A DNA stretch of 64,000 nt from contig NZ_CP061378.1 of the NCBI RefSeq assembly GCF_015624485.1, forward strand, positions 2,108,001-2,172,000. The letters run 5' to 3'. Below are positions 8,986 through 16,955 of the stretch, one piece after another. The position numbers and the translations under genes are program-made. The stretch is from Bradyrhizobium genosp. L (GTDB lineage Bacteria; Pseudomonadota; Alphaproteobacteria; Rhizobiales; Xanthobacteraceae). Below the pieces are notes generated by a model. That model had not been told where the DNA came from and ran no database searches. It saw only the letters and a program-made list of their open reading frames with translations. Positions within the stretch are counted from its first letter, which is position 1; every line of letters starts with the position of its first letter.

Positions 8986-10566
8986 ATGAAGATGGTTAAG
9001 AGCCTTATCCTCGGCTCGGCGGCGGCTCTGGTCGCGGTCGGCGGAGCTCAGGCAGCCGATCTTCCCGTCAAGGCCAAAGCGGTCGAGTACGTGAAGGTTT
9101 GCTCCCTGTATGGTCCCGGATTCTACTACATCCCGGGCACCGACACCTGTATCAAGCTGGGCGGCTACCTGCGCGTTGACGTTCTCGCGAACACCAACAA
9201 CGACGCCGGCGGCAACATGTACGGCGCTGGTGGCGCCAACAACCGCTTCACCAACGGCTACACCTGGCGCTCGCGCGAAGACCTGAACCTCGATACGCGC
9301 ACCGCGACCGAGTACGGCGTGGTCCGCACATTCTTCGACGCGACCTTCTCCTGGACGTCGGACAACTACTCCGCCAACGGCGCAGCGCCTGGCACGACCA
9401 TCTACAACGCACTCGGCGGTGGCGGCACCGTTGCTCCGGGCAGCGTGGGTGCCAACGGCGGCGGCGGCAACATCGCTTACGGCGGCGTCGGCGTGTACTA
9501 CGCCTTCATCCAGTTCGCCGGTTTCACCATCGGTAAGGCGGTCTCGCAGTTCTCGACCCCCTGGACCAACTATCCGGGCAACAGCTCGGACATGCTCGTC
9601 GGCGGCGGCGGCACGGTCACTGGTGTGAACCAGTTCACCTACACCGCTCAGTTCGGCAACGGCGTATCGCTGTCTCTGTCGGCTCAAGACCAGACGCAGT
9701 ACTACCAGTCGGGCGTCAACAACCTGGGTGCTCTCGGCACCGCTTCCGGTACCAACGGCGCCAGCGACTATGCCGGCACGATCGCGCCGGACCTCGTCGC
9801 CATGCTGCGCGTCGACCAGGCTTGGGGTCTGTTCCAGGCGTCGTTCGCGGCGCATGACAACCACGCTGCCTACTACGGCGCCACCGAAGTCACCGGTCAT
9901 CCGGACGACAAGTGGGGCTGGGCTGGTCAGCTGGCCTTGTCGATCAAGAACATCCCGACCGGACCTGGCGACACCATCAACGTCCAGGGCGTCTACACCA
10001 ACGGTGCGACCCGCTACAACATCCAGGACCTCGCCGCCTCGAGCAGCGCTGGTGCGGCGGTGTTCAGCGGCACCAACGTGGCCGGTGCCTACCAGAGCGT
10101 CGGCTTCGGCTTCGCGCCTGACTCGGTGTTCGTCACCGGCGGTCAGCAGCAGCTGATCACGACCTACGGTATGCGCGGTGCGTATGTCCACAACTGGAAC
10201 CCGAACTGGAACACCAGCATCTACGGTGCTTGGGCTGCAGTTAGCTACAACGGCACGGCCAAGTCCTACATCTGCGGTCCGACCGGTACCGGAGCGGGTG
10301 GTTCGTTCGGCGCTGCCTTCGGCACCGCTGGCCTGACCTCCTGCAACCCCGACTACCAGGTTGCGCAGATCGGTACCCAGACCCAGTGGACCCCGGTCAA
10401 GAACCTGACCTTCTCGGCCGATCTGACCTACATGCTTCTCGATCAGAAGTATGCCGGTACGATTACGTTCCCCGGCTCCGGCAGCATCGGCAAGCCGGCT
10501 GCGGTGTACGAGCTCAAGGATCAGGGCCAGGTCTCGCTGCTGCTCCGCGCTCAGCGCAACTGGTAA
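8986..10566 (+). CDS. Outer-membrane porin, Porin_2 (Omp2b-like) family
   Basis: The 526-residue general-diffusion porin of the alphaproteobacterial Omp2 type should form trimeric beta-barrel channels. It has a clean Sec signal peptide (MKMVKSLILGSAAALVAVGG, cut after AQA) followed by the family's opening ADLPVKAKAVEYVKVC. The conserved CSLYGPGFYYIPGTDTC disulfide segment, IKLGGYLRVD, and the C-terminal barrel strand ending ...LLLRAQRNW with a terminal aromatic residue are all present. Glycine- and asparagine-rich loops are typical. A strong Shine-Dalgarno, uniform codon use and an immediate rho-independent terminator suggest high expression from its own promoter. Confidence 0.95.
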   Translation: MKMVKSLILGSAAALVAVGGAQAADLPVKAKAVEYVKVCSLYGPGFYYIPGTDTCIKLGGYLRVDVLANTNNDAGGNMYGAGGANNRFTNGYTWRSREDLNLDTRTATEYGVVRTFFDATFSWTSDNYSANGAAPGTTIYNALGGGGTVAPGSVGANGGGGNIAYGGVGVYYAFIQFAGFTIGKAVSQFSTPWTNYPGNSSDMLVGGGGTVTGVNQFTYTAQFGNGVSLSLSAQDQTQYYQSGVNNLGALGTASGTNGASDYAGTIAPDLVAMLRVDQAWGLFQASFAAHDNHAAYYGATEVTGHPDDKWGWAGQLALSIKNIPTGPGDTINVQGVYTNGATRYNIQDLAASSSAGAAVFSGTNVAGAYQSVGFGFAPDSVFVTGGQQQLITTYGMRGAYVHNWNPNWNTSIYGAWAAVSYNGTAKSYICGPTGTGAGGSFGAAFGTAGLTSCNPDYQVAQIGTQTQWTPVKNLTFSADLTYMLLDQKYAGTITFPGSGSIGKPAAVYELKDQGQVSLLLRAQRNW

Positions 10567-10593
10567 TCCGGTTGATCTGACCACGACTAACAG

Positions 10594-10628
10594 AACCCCC
10601 GGCGGTCACCCGTCGGGGGTTTTGCTTT
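10594..10628 (+). terminator. Rho-independent terminator of the porin gene
   Basis: An 11-bp stem (AACCCCCGGCG at 10594-10604 pairing with CGTCGGGGGTT at 10611-10621, one G-T wobble) closes a 6-nt loop and runs into a T-rich tail. It lies 27 bp after the porin stop and may also act on the convergent flavin monooxygenase gene. Confidence 0.9.
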
Positions 10629-10648
10629 TCAGCACATCCGGTAGCGCG

Positions 10649-11683
10649 TCAGGCCGCCAGCATCTCCCGCACCATCGGCACCACCTTGCTGCCGTAGAGC
10701 TCGATGCTCTTCATCAGCCTGTCGTGCGGCAGCGGCCCGGCCGAGTATTTCAGCTGGAAGCGCGCCAGTCCGAGCGCCTGCACCGTCGCCGCGATCTTGC
10801 GCGCCACGGTTTCCGGGCTGCCGACATAGAGCGAGCCGTGCTCGGCCTCGGCCACGAATTCGTCGCGGCCCATCGGCGGCCAGCCGCGCTCCTTGCCGAT
10901 GCGGTCGCGCATCACCTTGTAGTCGGGCCACAGCTCCTCCCGCGCCTGGGTGTCGGTCTCGGCGACATAGCCGGGCGAGTGCACGCCGATCGGCTGCGGC
11001 TCGCGGCCGAGCTGGTCGTAGGCGCGCTGATGCAGCTCGACATAGGGCGCAAACCGCCTGGGATCGCCGCCGATGATCGCGAGCATCAGCGGCAGGTCGT
11101 AATGCGCCGCCCGCACCACCGATTCGGGGCTGCCACCGACGCCGATCCAGGTTTTCAGCCGGCCATGCTCGACCGGCGGATAGACCGACTGATCGGTGAG
11201 CGGCGGCCGCAGCTTGCCCTGCCAGCTCACCGGCTCCTGCTTCAAGAGCGCGGTGAACAAATCGAGCTTTTCCTCGAACAGCTCGCTGTATTGCCGCAAG
11301 TCGAAGCCGAACAGCGGGAACGATTCGGTAAACGAGCCGCGGCCGAGAATCACCTCGGCGCGGCCGCCTGAGACAGCGTCGACGGTGGCAAAGCGCTGAA
11401 ACACCCGGATCGGATCGTCCGAGCTCAGCACGGTGACCGCCGAGCCGAGGCGGATGTTGCTGGTGCGCGCGGCGATCGCCGCCAGCACGGTCTCGGGCGA
11501 GGAGATCGCGAAGTCGGCGCGGTGGTGCTCGCCGAGCCCGATGAAATCGATGCCGAGCGCATCGGCCAGCACCGCCTCGTCGACGACGTTGCGGATCACC
11601 TGGGCATGCGGCAGCGGGGCGCCGGCAGCGTCTTTGGTGACATCGCCAAAAGTATCGAGCCCGAATTCGAGGGAAGTCGTCAT
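10649..11683 (-). CDS. LLM-class flavin-dependent oxidoreductase (luciferase-like monooxygenase)
   Basis: The 344-residue TIM-barrel protein belongs to the bacterial luciferase superfamily. Such enzymes use reduced FMN or F420 and oxygen, or act as flavin dehydrogenases. Diagnostic stretches are GIDFIGLGEHHRADFAISSP near the N-terminus, TSNIRLGSAVTVLSSDDPIR, and RAEVILGRGSFTESFPLFG. The C-terminal part (GSPETVARKIAATVQALG) fits the family's substrate and flavin region. Substrate cannot be told. It is transcribed alone and converges on the porin. The Shine-Dalgarno is weak (GGACTG). Confidence 0.88.
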   Translation of the reverse strand: MTTSLEFGLDTFGDVTKDAAGAPLPHAQVIRNVVDEAVLADALGIDFIGLGEHHRADFAISSPETVLAAIAARTSNIRLGSAVTVLSSDDPIRVFQRFATVDAVSGGRAEVILGRGSFTESFPLFGFDLRQYSELFEEKLDLFTALLKQEPVSWQGKLRPPLTDQSVYPPVEHGRLKTWIGVGGSPESVVRAAHYDLPLMLAIIGGDPRRFAPYVELHQRAYDQLGREPQPIGVHSPGYVAETDTQAREELWPDYKVMRDRIGKERGWPPMGRDEFVAEAEHGSLYVGSPETVARKIAATVQALGLARFQLKYSAGPLPHDRLMKSIELYGSKVVPMVREMLAA

Positions 11684-11905
11684 CAGTCAGTCCGGTTGTC
11701 GGCGCAGCGGAGGGATCCGCCGCGGGCTACCCATCGCACGCAGGCCGCGAAATGCGTGTTGCCGCGGAGTTACCGGCAAAACCTGCGCTGTGGAGCCTTC
11801 GGTTGGAGATACCGAGCAATTGGCTGCGGTTCGCGGCCGGACAAGGCCGTGCCGCGAAACGCTGGGTTTCCATCCCGATCAATCGCTGGATGGGGCAGGG
11901 CGCCC

Positions 11906-12664
11906 TCAGAACTGCTCCGCCCAGGGCCGCAAATCGAGCTCGAGCGTCCAGGCGCTGCGATGCTGGTGGTGCAGCACCCAATAGGCCTCCGCGATCGCCG
12001 CGATGTTGAGCAGCCCGTCCGGTCCGCGCTCGTCCTTCAGTTGCGGGCGCAGGCTCAACAGACGATCGCCCCCGATGCCGCCATCGACCACGACGTGACC
12101 GACATGAATGCCCTGCGGCCCGAACTCACGCGCCACGCTCTGCGCCAGCGCGCGCAGCGCCGCCTTGGCCGCGGCGAACGGCGCGTAATTGGCCTTGCCG
12201 CGCAGCGAGCCGGAGGCGCCCGTGAACACCAGCGTGCCGCCGCCGCGCGCAAGCAGCGCAGGGATCGCGGCCTGTGCCAGCTGGAAGCCGCCGAGCGCGT
12301 GCTCGCGCCAGTGCTCCTCGAAGCGCTGCTCGCTCACCTTCAGGAACGGTGCGGGCCGGTTTGAGCCGGCATTGTGCACGGCCATCGCGAGCGGCGCGAG
12401 CGTCTCGGCCGCGGCGACGAAGCGCGCAACGTCCGCGGCGATGGAGGCGTCGCCAACGACATGCGTGACCTGCGCGCCCGTTGCGCCGAGTTCGGCCGCG
12501 GTGGCGGCGAGCTTGTCGGCATTACGGCCGGCGATCGCTACCGGATAGCCACCTGCCACGAACCGTCGCGCGATCGCGGCGCCGAGGCCGTTCGATGCGC
12601 CGACGCCTGATATCAGCACGCTGCCCTGCACGGCGGTCGGCTCGAGCGTGGATCGATCGTTCAT
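11906..12664 (-). CDS. SDR-family protein with Phe in place of the catalytic Tyr
   Basis: The 252-residue Rossmann protein has an unusual cofactor loop, GVGASNGLG, instead of TGxxxGIG. The active-site line reads TGASGSLRG...NYAPFAAAK, so the YxxxK motif has become FxxxK. Similar Phe-containing SDRs with a GIHVxHVVxDG stretch form a recognisable clade, so activity may be altered rather than lost. ATG 12664 is chosen because GGAG lies 6 nt upstream; longer in-frame starts exist at 12676 and 12685. The gene follows the TetR gene by 43 bp and is probably in its operon. Confidence 0.85.
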   Translation of the reverse strand: MNDRSTLEPTAVQGSVLISGVGASNGLGAAIARRFVAGGYPVAIAGRNADKLAATAAELGATGAQVTHVVGDASIAADVARFVAAAETLAPLAMAVHNAGSNRPAPFLKVSEQRFEEHWREHALGGFQLAQAAIPALLARGGGTLVFTGASGSLRGKANYAPFAAAKAALRALAQSVAREFGPQGIHVGHVVVDGGIGGDRLLSLRPQLKDERGPDGLLNIAAIAEAYWVLHHQHRSAWTLELDLRPWAEQF

Positions 12665-12707
12665 CGCTTGCTCCATCAACGGCATGGGCCCGCATCGCAG
12701 GCAGAGA

Positions 12708-13277
12708 TCATTGGTCCGACGCCATCGCGATGATGCCGTCGTGCACGGTGCGCAGCACCGCATCCGACCTTCTCGAGTCGGTCAGCACCCGCGAGATCGC
12801 GAGCGCGCCGACCATGGCGCTGACCACCACCATGGCGCGGCCATCGTCATCGTCGCCGAAGGTCTCGGCGACGTTGGCGATGAAGGCTTCGATGTGCGGC
12901 TCCATCACCGCACGGCATTCGGCATCGGCGCGGCCGACGTCCGAGATCAGCGCGGCGATCGCGCAGCCGGTCTTGCGGGAATCGCGATGGGTGCGGCTGA
13001 GATAGCTTCGCGCCATCGCATTGACGCTGACCGGCTTGCCGGGGTCGCGCGCCGCGTGCGCGGCTGCTTCGCCCGCGGTCAGCGCCTGCGCGAGCGCCGC
13101 GGCGATCAGGTCCGAACGGGAGGCGAAGTGCCCGTAGAAGCCGCCATGGGTGAGATTCACGCGCTGCATCAGGCCGCCGATGCTGACCGCGTCGATCCCC
13201 TTGTCGCGGATCTCGGCCGCAGCTTCGTTCAGAATGCGTTCGCGGCTCCTGGCCTTGTCGGCCTGAGAATGGCCCAT
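12708..13277 (-). CDS. TetR/AcrR-family transcriptional regulator
   Basis: The 189-residue protein has an N-terminal HTH (ILNEAAAEIRDKGIDAVSI...LTHGGFYGHFASRSDLI) and an all-helical ligand domain containing CAIAALISDV, a pattern of TetR_C members near small-molecule catabolic genes. It is transcribed away from the enoyl-CoA hydratase gene and upstream of the SDR gene. A perfect dyad in the shared 101-bp intergenic region is the likely operator. It probably represses itself, the SDR and the hydratase; the ligand is unknown, perhaps an acyl-CoA or aldehyde. Confidence 0.92.
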   Translation of the reverse strand: MGHSQADKARSRERILNEAAAEIRDKGIDAVSIGGLMQRVNLTHGGFYGHFASRSDLIAAALAQALTAGEAAAHAARDPGKPVSVNAMARSYLSRTHRDSRKTGCAIAALISDVGRADAECRAVMEPHIEAFIANVAETFGDDDDGRAMVVVSAMVGALAISRVLTDSRRSDAVLRTVHDGIIAMASDQ

Positions 13278-13326
13278 GTCATGCAGCCCCTGTTTGACTC
13301 TCGTTCAGGATTATGACCATCATTTC

Positions 13327-13346
13327 TGGATGACAAGTATCATCCA
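13327..13346. promoter_or_regulatory. Candidate TetR operator (dyad TGGATGA-N6-TCATCCA)
   Basis: A perfect 7+7 bp inverted repeat with a 6-nt spacer lies between the divergent TetR and enoyl-CoA hydratase genes, 33-52 bp upstream of the hydratase start. Length and symmetry fit TetR-family operators. Assignment is by position only. Confidence 0.6.
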
Positions 13347-13378
13347 CAAAATAACGGTCACAAGGATGGGAGAAACAG

Positions 13379-14167
13379 ATGTCCGGCAGCGCGAGCGAGG
13401 GGCGGGTCCGTCACGAACGCCATGACCGCATCCTGAAGGTCGTCATCGACAATCCCGCGAAGAAGAACGCGTTCAGTCCCGACATGATGGAGCAGCTGTC
13501 GGACGCGCTGACGCTGCTCGACGACGACGACAGCCTCTGGGTCGGCGTGCTCTGCGCCGCCGGCGACAGTTTTACGGCGGGCCTCGACATGCCGAAATTC
13601 TTCGGCCCGACCGCAACGCGCAAGCCGCTGCCGGAGGGCAATGTCGATCCGTTCGGGTTGGCGAAGCGGTGCCGGAAGCCGATCGTCACCGCCGTGCAGG
13701 GCATCGTGTTCACGGTCGGCATCGAGATGATGCTGGCCGGCGACATCGTCGTTGCCGCGGATAACTCCCGCTTCTGCCAGATGGAAGCCAAGCGCGGCAT
13801 CGCACCGCTGGCCGGTGCGCATTTCCGCTACATCAGCCGCGCCGGCTGGGGCGATGCGATGTACCACCTGCTGCTGTGCGACGAGTTCTCGGCGGCGGAG
13901 GCGCACCGGATCGGTCTCGTGCAGGAGGTCGTGCCGGCAGGGCAGCAGATCGAGCGCGCGATGGCGCTGGCCGCGATCATCGCAGGCAACGCGCCACTCG
14001 GCATCCAGGTCACCAAGGAGGCGGGTCGCAAGTTCATCGAACCCGGCGAGCAGGCCGCGATCGCGGTCATTCCAGAGATCCGTAAGCGCGTGCTCAACAC
14101 CGCCGACGCGGCCGAGGGCATCAAATCGTTCGTCGAGCGCCGCGCCGCCGTCTTCCAGGGCCGCTGA
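13379..14167 (+). CDS. Enoyl-CoA hydratase/isomerase family protein (crotonase fold)
   Basis: The 262-residue crotonase-fold protein would hydrate or isomerise enoyl-CoA thioesters. Oxyanion-hole segments are visible: CAAGDSFTAGLDMPKF in the first half, and VQGIVFTVGIEMMLAGDIVVAAD with SRFCQMEAKRGI in the second. The C-terminal trimerisation helices are intact and length is normal. The start is supported by GGGAG upstream. It is divergent from, and likely controlled by, the neighbouring TetR protein. Substrate is unknown. Confidence is high for the fold and moderate for hydratase as opposed to isomerase activity. Confidence 0.9.
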   Translation: MSGSASEGRVRHERHDRILKVVIDNPAKKNAFSPDMMEQLSDALTLLDDDDSLWVGVLCAAGDSFTAGLDMPKFFGPTATRKPLPEGNVDPFGLAKRCRKPIVTAVQGIVFTVGIEMMLAGDIVVAADNSRFCQMEAKRGIAPLAGAHFRYISRAGWGDAMYHLLLCDEFSAAEAHRIGLVQEVVPAGQQIERAMALAAIIAGNAPLGIQVTKEAGRKFIEPGEQAAIAVIPEIRKRVLNTADAAEGIKSFVERRAAVFQGR

Positions 14168-14400
14168 TCGAAACGGCACTGCGCGCGGCGCGCTCGTCGC
14201 GCTGCAACGGCGTTCACGATACGTGCACCTGCGGTTGTGGCCATGATGTCGCAACCACTCAATTTAGATCGCGACGATGCCGTGATGACTCTTGTCGAGA
14301 TTCGTCGAATCAGGGAGATTCGATTCCATTCCACGTCAAGCCAACTTTCACTTAGTCAATTTTCGTCCTGCTTTGACTCAAGCGTCCGGTCTGGAATCGC

Positions 14401-15252
14401 ATGACAAACGCACGTGTAATTGTCGTAGGAAACAACAAGGGCGGCTCGGGCAAATCGACAATTGCCATGCATGTCGCCATCGCATTGATCAAGGCGGGTC
14501 AGCGTGTCGCCACCATTGATCTCGACAACAAGCAGAAGACGCTGACCCACTACGTCGACAACCGGCGGGACTGGGCGCGAGAGACTTCGCAGGAGCTCGG
14601 CATCCCGACGCATATGTGCTTCGAGACGCTGGGCGGCAGGGGCAGCGAGGTCGAGACGCTCGGACGCAGCGCGCTCGCCGAGATTGTCGAGCGGCTCAGC
14701 CGCTCCCACGATTTTGTCGTCATCGACTGCCCCGGTCACGATACCTATCTGACCTCGTTCACGCATTCGCTGGCGAATACGCTGATCACGCCGCTCAACG
14801 ACAGCTTCCTCGATTTCGACGTGCTCGGCACCGTCGATCCGAGCGACTTCAGGGTGACCGGCATCAGCCATTATTCGAGCATGGTGGAGACGGCGCGCCG
14901 CGAGCGCAGCGGCCACGACCAGCCGGCGTTCGAGTGGGTGGTGCTGCGCAATCGCCTGTCGATGCTCGGCTCGCGCAACAAGCGTCTGGTCGGCGAGGCC
15001 CTCAGCGAGCTGTCGAAGACGCTGAACTTCCGCCTGGTCGACGGATTGGCCGAGCGGGTGATCTTCCGCGAATTCTATCCGCGCGGGCTCACGGCCCTCG
15101 ATGACATCAGCCAGCTCGCGCCGGCTGCGCGACCGACCATGTCGCATGTCACCGCGCGCCTCGAGATGGAGCGGCTGATGACCGCGATCATGCTCGGCCA
15201 TCTGGTTGCGCGGCCGGCCGAGCCATCCGACGCCAGCCGCGACGCGGCGTAA
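14401..15252 (+). CDS. mipZ: Division-plane positioning ATPase MipZ
   Basis: The 283-residue deviant-Walker ParA/MinD-type ATPase has NNKGGSGKST as its P-loop and the switch segment VVIDCPGHDTYLTSFTHSLAN. MipZ features include TIDLDNKQKTLTHYVDNR, LITPLNDSFLDFDVLG and ...LVDGLAERVIFREFYPRGLT. In Caulobacter-type alphaproteobacteria MipZ binds ParB at the origin, forms a bipolar gradient and blocks FtsZ assembly away from midcell. No parAB or ftsZ gene is nearby. It is monocistronic, with a 233-bp upstream gap. Confidence 0.93.
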   Translation: MTNARVIVVGNNKGGSGKSTIAMHVAIALIKAGQRVATIDLDNKQKTLTHYVDNRRDWARETSQELGIPTHMCFETLGGRGSEVETLGRSALAEIVERLSRSHDFVVIDCPGHDTYLTSFTHSLANTLITPLNDSFLDFDVLGTVDPSDFRVTGISHYSSMVETARRERSGHDQPAFEWVVLRNRLSMLGSRNKRLVGEALSELSKTLNFRLVDGLAERVIFREFYPRGLTALDDISQLAPAARPTMSHVTARLEMERLMTAIMLGHLVARPAEPSDASRDAA

Positions 15253-15264
15253 GATACCCGAGCG

Positions 15265-16743
15265 CTACCGGCAATTGGCGTTGCCGGCGTCGGCAACGAC
15301 CAGGAAGGTGATCGTTGCCGGCGCGAAGGTGATCGTTCCGGCTGCGGACGCCTTGCCTGCGACCTCAGGGATCTGGTCTGCGTCCGCAAGCGCCAGCGTC
15401 TTGCCATTGAGCTGAACCGTGCCGTCCTCGGGCGCTGCGCTCGCGAGCGTGTAGCGTTGCGCAGCGGCCGGCAGCGCGAAAGCGCGCGGCGCCTCGCGAT
15501 CATTGTTGATGACGAGCAGGGTAACCGCGCCCGGCACGCCCCGCGCGCAATGGGCATAGACATGGAGATTGGGCCGCGGCGCGAGGCCCGCATCCAGCAC
15601 GGTCGTTCCCATCAAGCGCCGCCACAGCAGCGCGGCCCAATAGTTCGGCCGCGGCAAATGGGTTCGCTCGTCGAGCAGGCCATAGTCGCTGGCGGCGAGC
15701 GTGTTGTGCATCACCACCGCGACGCCCGTCTTTGCCAGCCGTCCGAGCTGGTCGAGATAACGGAACGTATCGACGAAGCTCGCGGCCCAGCGATTGCCGC
15801 CGCAGGCGGTCTCCGCAGTCTCCGTCAGCCAGATCGGCTTGCCCGGCGCGAGGCGATCGCGCAGCGCCTGATAGAAGGCGAGGGTCTTGTCGGTTCGGGC
15901 CAACCATTCGTCCGATAGCGCGATCGCCGGCGTGCGATCGCCGTCGCAGCGCGCCGAGAGCGCGCCGTAGTGATGATAGGAGATCGCATCGACGCCTCGC
16001 GCCGTCGCGGTGAGAAGGGCTGCGGCATCCGCGCCGGTGCTGGCCGTGCTCGGGCCGAGGATCATCACGCTGGGCGCCGCGCGCTGCATGAAGGCGCGAA
16101 ACGCGGCGGTGTCGCGGCCATAGGCCGCAGCGTCGTAGCCCTCCGGCGCGCTGCCGATCGCCGGAAGATCAGGCTCGTTCATGAATTCGGCTGCGGCGAT
16201 ATCCCCACCGATCGATTGCGTGAAGGCGAGCAGGCGTTCGGCCTGCTGCGGCGTCCAGCGCCCAGCCGCGTCACGCGTGCCGGCGCTGATCGCAAATGAC
16301 GTCACGATTGGCGCGTCGACGGCGTGTGAGAAGTCGATCACGCTTCGCCATTGTTGCCGGCTCAGGACGCCCTTGAATCCCGCCGGCGGTGTGGCTGGGG
16401 GCGTATCGGAATCCGCAAAGAAGGTGCTGTTGGCCCAGGTCCCGCTGACGCGCAAATAGGCCGGCGCGAGGGCCGCGGCGAGCTTGCGCAGCCTGCCATC
16501 GCCGAGATCGATCGGGGCGCGCATCGCGAAGCGGTCGGCTTTTGTATCGGTTGCGGCATAGGGCTTCCAGAAACGGCCGCCGGTCACCTCGACCATCTCG
16601 ATGTTGTAGGACTGGAAGCGCGGGTCGATGGTCGCAACACGCGGCATGGTGTTAAGCGCGAGCTCTGCAGCGGGCGCGTTAGTGCAAACGAAAATCGACG
16701 TCGTTGAGGCAACGACCCATGCGAGGCAACGTAAGGTGAGCAC
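15265..16743 (-). CDS. Glycoside hydrolase, GH79-like (heparanase/beta-glucuronidase type), secreted
   Basis: The ~492-residue protein has an N-terminal signal-like segment (LRCLAWVVASTTSIFVCTN, APAAE cleavage region) and then RFQSYNIEMVEVTGGRFWKPY, the opening of GH79 proteins. The acid/base Glu sits in AAEFMNEPDLP and the nucleophile Glu probably in PIWLTETAETACGG; a C-terminal beta-sandwich follows. It probably releases glucuronic acid or related residues from polysaccharides. GTG 16743, with GGGAG upstream, is preferred. The longer frame to 16857 would translate an intergenic palindromic repeat. Confidence 0.8.
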   Translation of the reverse strand: MLTLRCLAWVVASTTSIFVCTNAPAAELALNTMPRVATIDPRFQSYNIEMVEVTGGRFWKPYAATDTKADRFAMRAPIDLGDGRLRKLAAALAPAYLRVSGTWANSTFFADSDTPPATPPAGFKGVLSRQQWRSVIDFSHAVDAPIVTSFAISAGTRDAAGRWTPQQAERLLAFTQSIGGDIAAAEFMNEPDLPAIGSAPEGYDAAAYGRDTAAFRAFMQRAAPSVMILGPSTASTGADAAALLTATARGVDAISYHHYGALSARCDGDRTPAIALSDEWLARTDKTLAFYQALRDRLAPGKPIWLTETAETACGGNRWAASFVDTFRYLDQLGRLAKTGVAVVMHNTLAASDYGLLDERTHLPRPNYWAALLWRRLMGTTVLDAGLAPRPNLHVYAHCARGVPGAVTLLVINNDREAPRAFALPAAAQRYTLASAAPEDGTVQLNGKTLALADADQIPEVAGKASAAGTITFAPATITFLVVADAGNANCR

Positions 16744-16754
16744 GCGGCTCAGGC

Positions 16755-16918
16755 TCCCTCCCCCCTTGCGGGGGAGGGTTGGGGAGAGGGGTGAGCCCCG
16801 GGCGAGATGAGTGACGGGACCGTCACCTTGGCAATCCTGATGCATCACTGAAATCATATCGAGAGAGCACGTCGTGTGGCACCCCTCTCCCTAACCCTCC
16901 CCCGCAAGGGGGGAGGGA
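16755..16918. repeat. Pair of inverted GC-rich palindromic repeats
   Basis: A ~37-bp unit (CTCCCTCCCCCTTGCGGGGG core followed by AGGGTTGGGGAGAGGGG) at 16755-16791 recurs inverted at 16882-16918, with ~90 bp between. Each unit also contains its own small hairpin. The pair lies between the MFS gene end and the GH79 gene start, both on the minus strand, and could form a large cruciform or RNA hairpin that ends MFS transcription. Confidence 0.8.
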
Positions 16919-16955
16919 ACCCTTCCGTCTGTGCCTTCCTTACGTGTCGTGCGGC

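Noticed and set aside
16744..16857. GH79 start at 16857 giving 530 residues
   Set aside because: The added N-terminus translates the palindromic repeat (SPTLPRKGGGS) and lies before the real signal-like segment.
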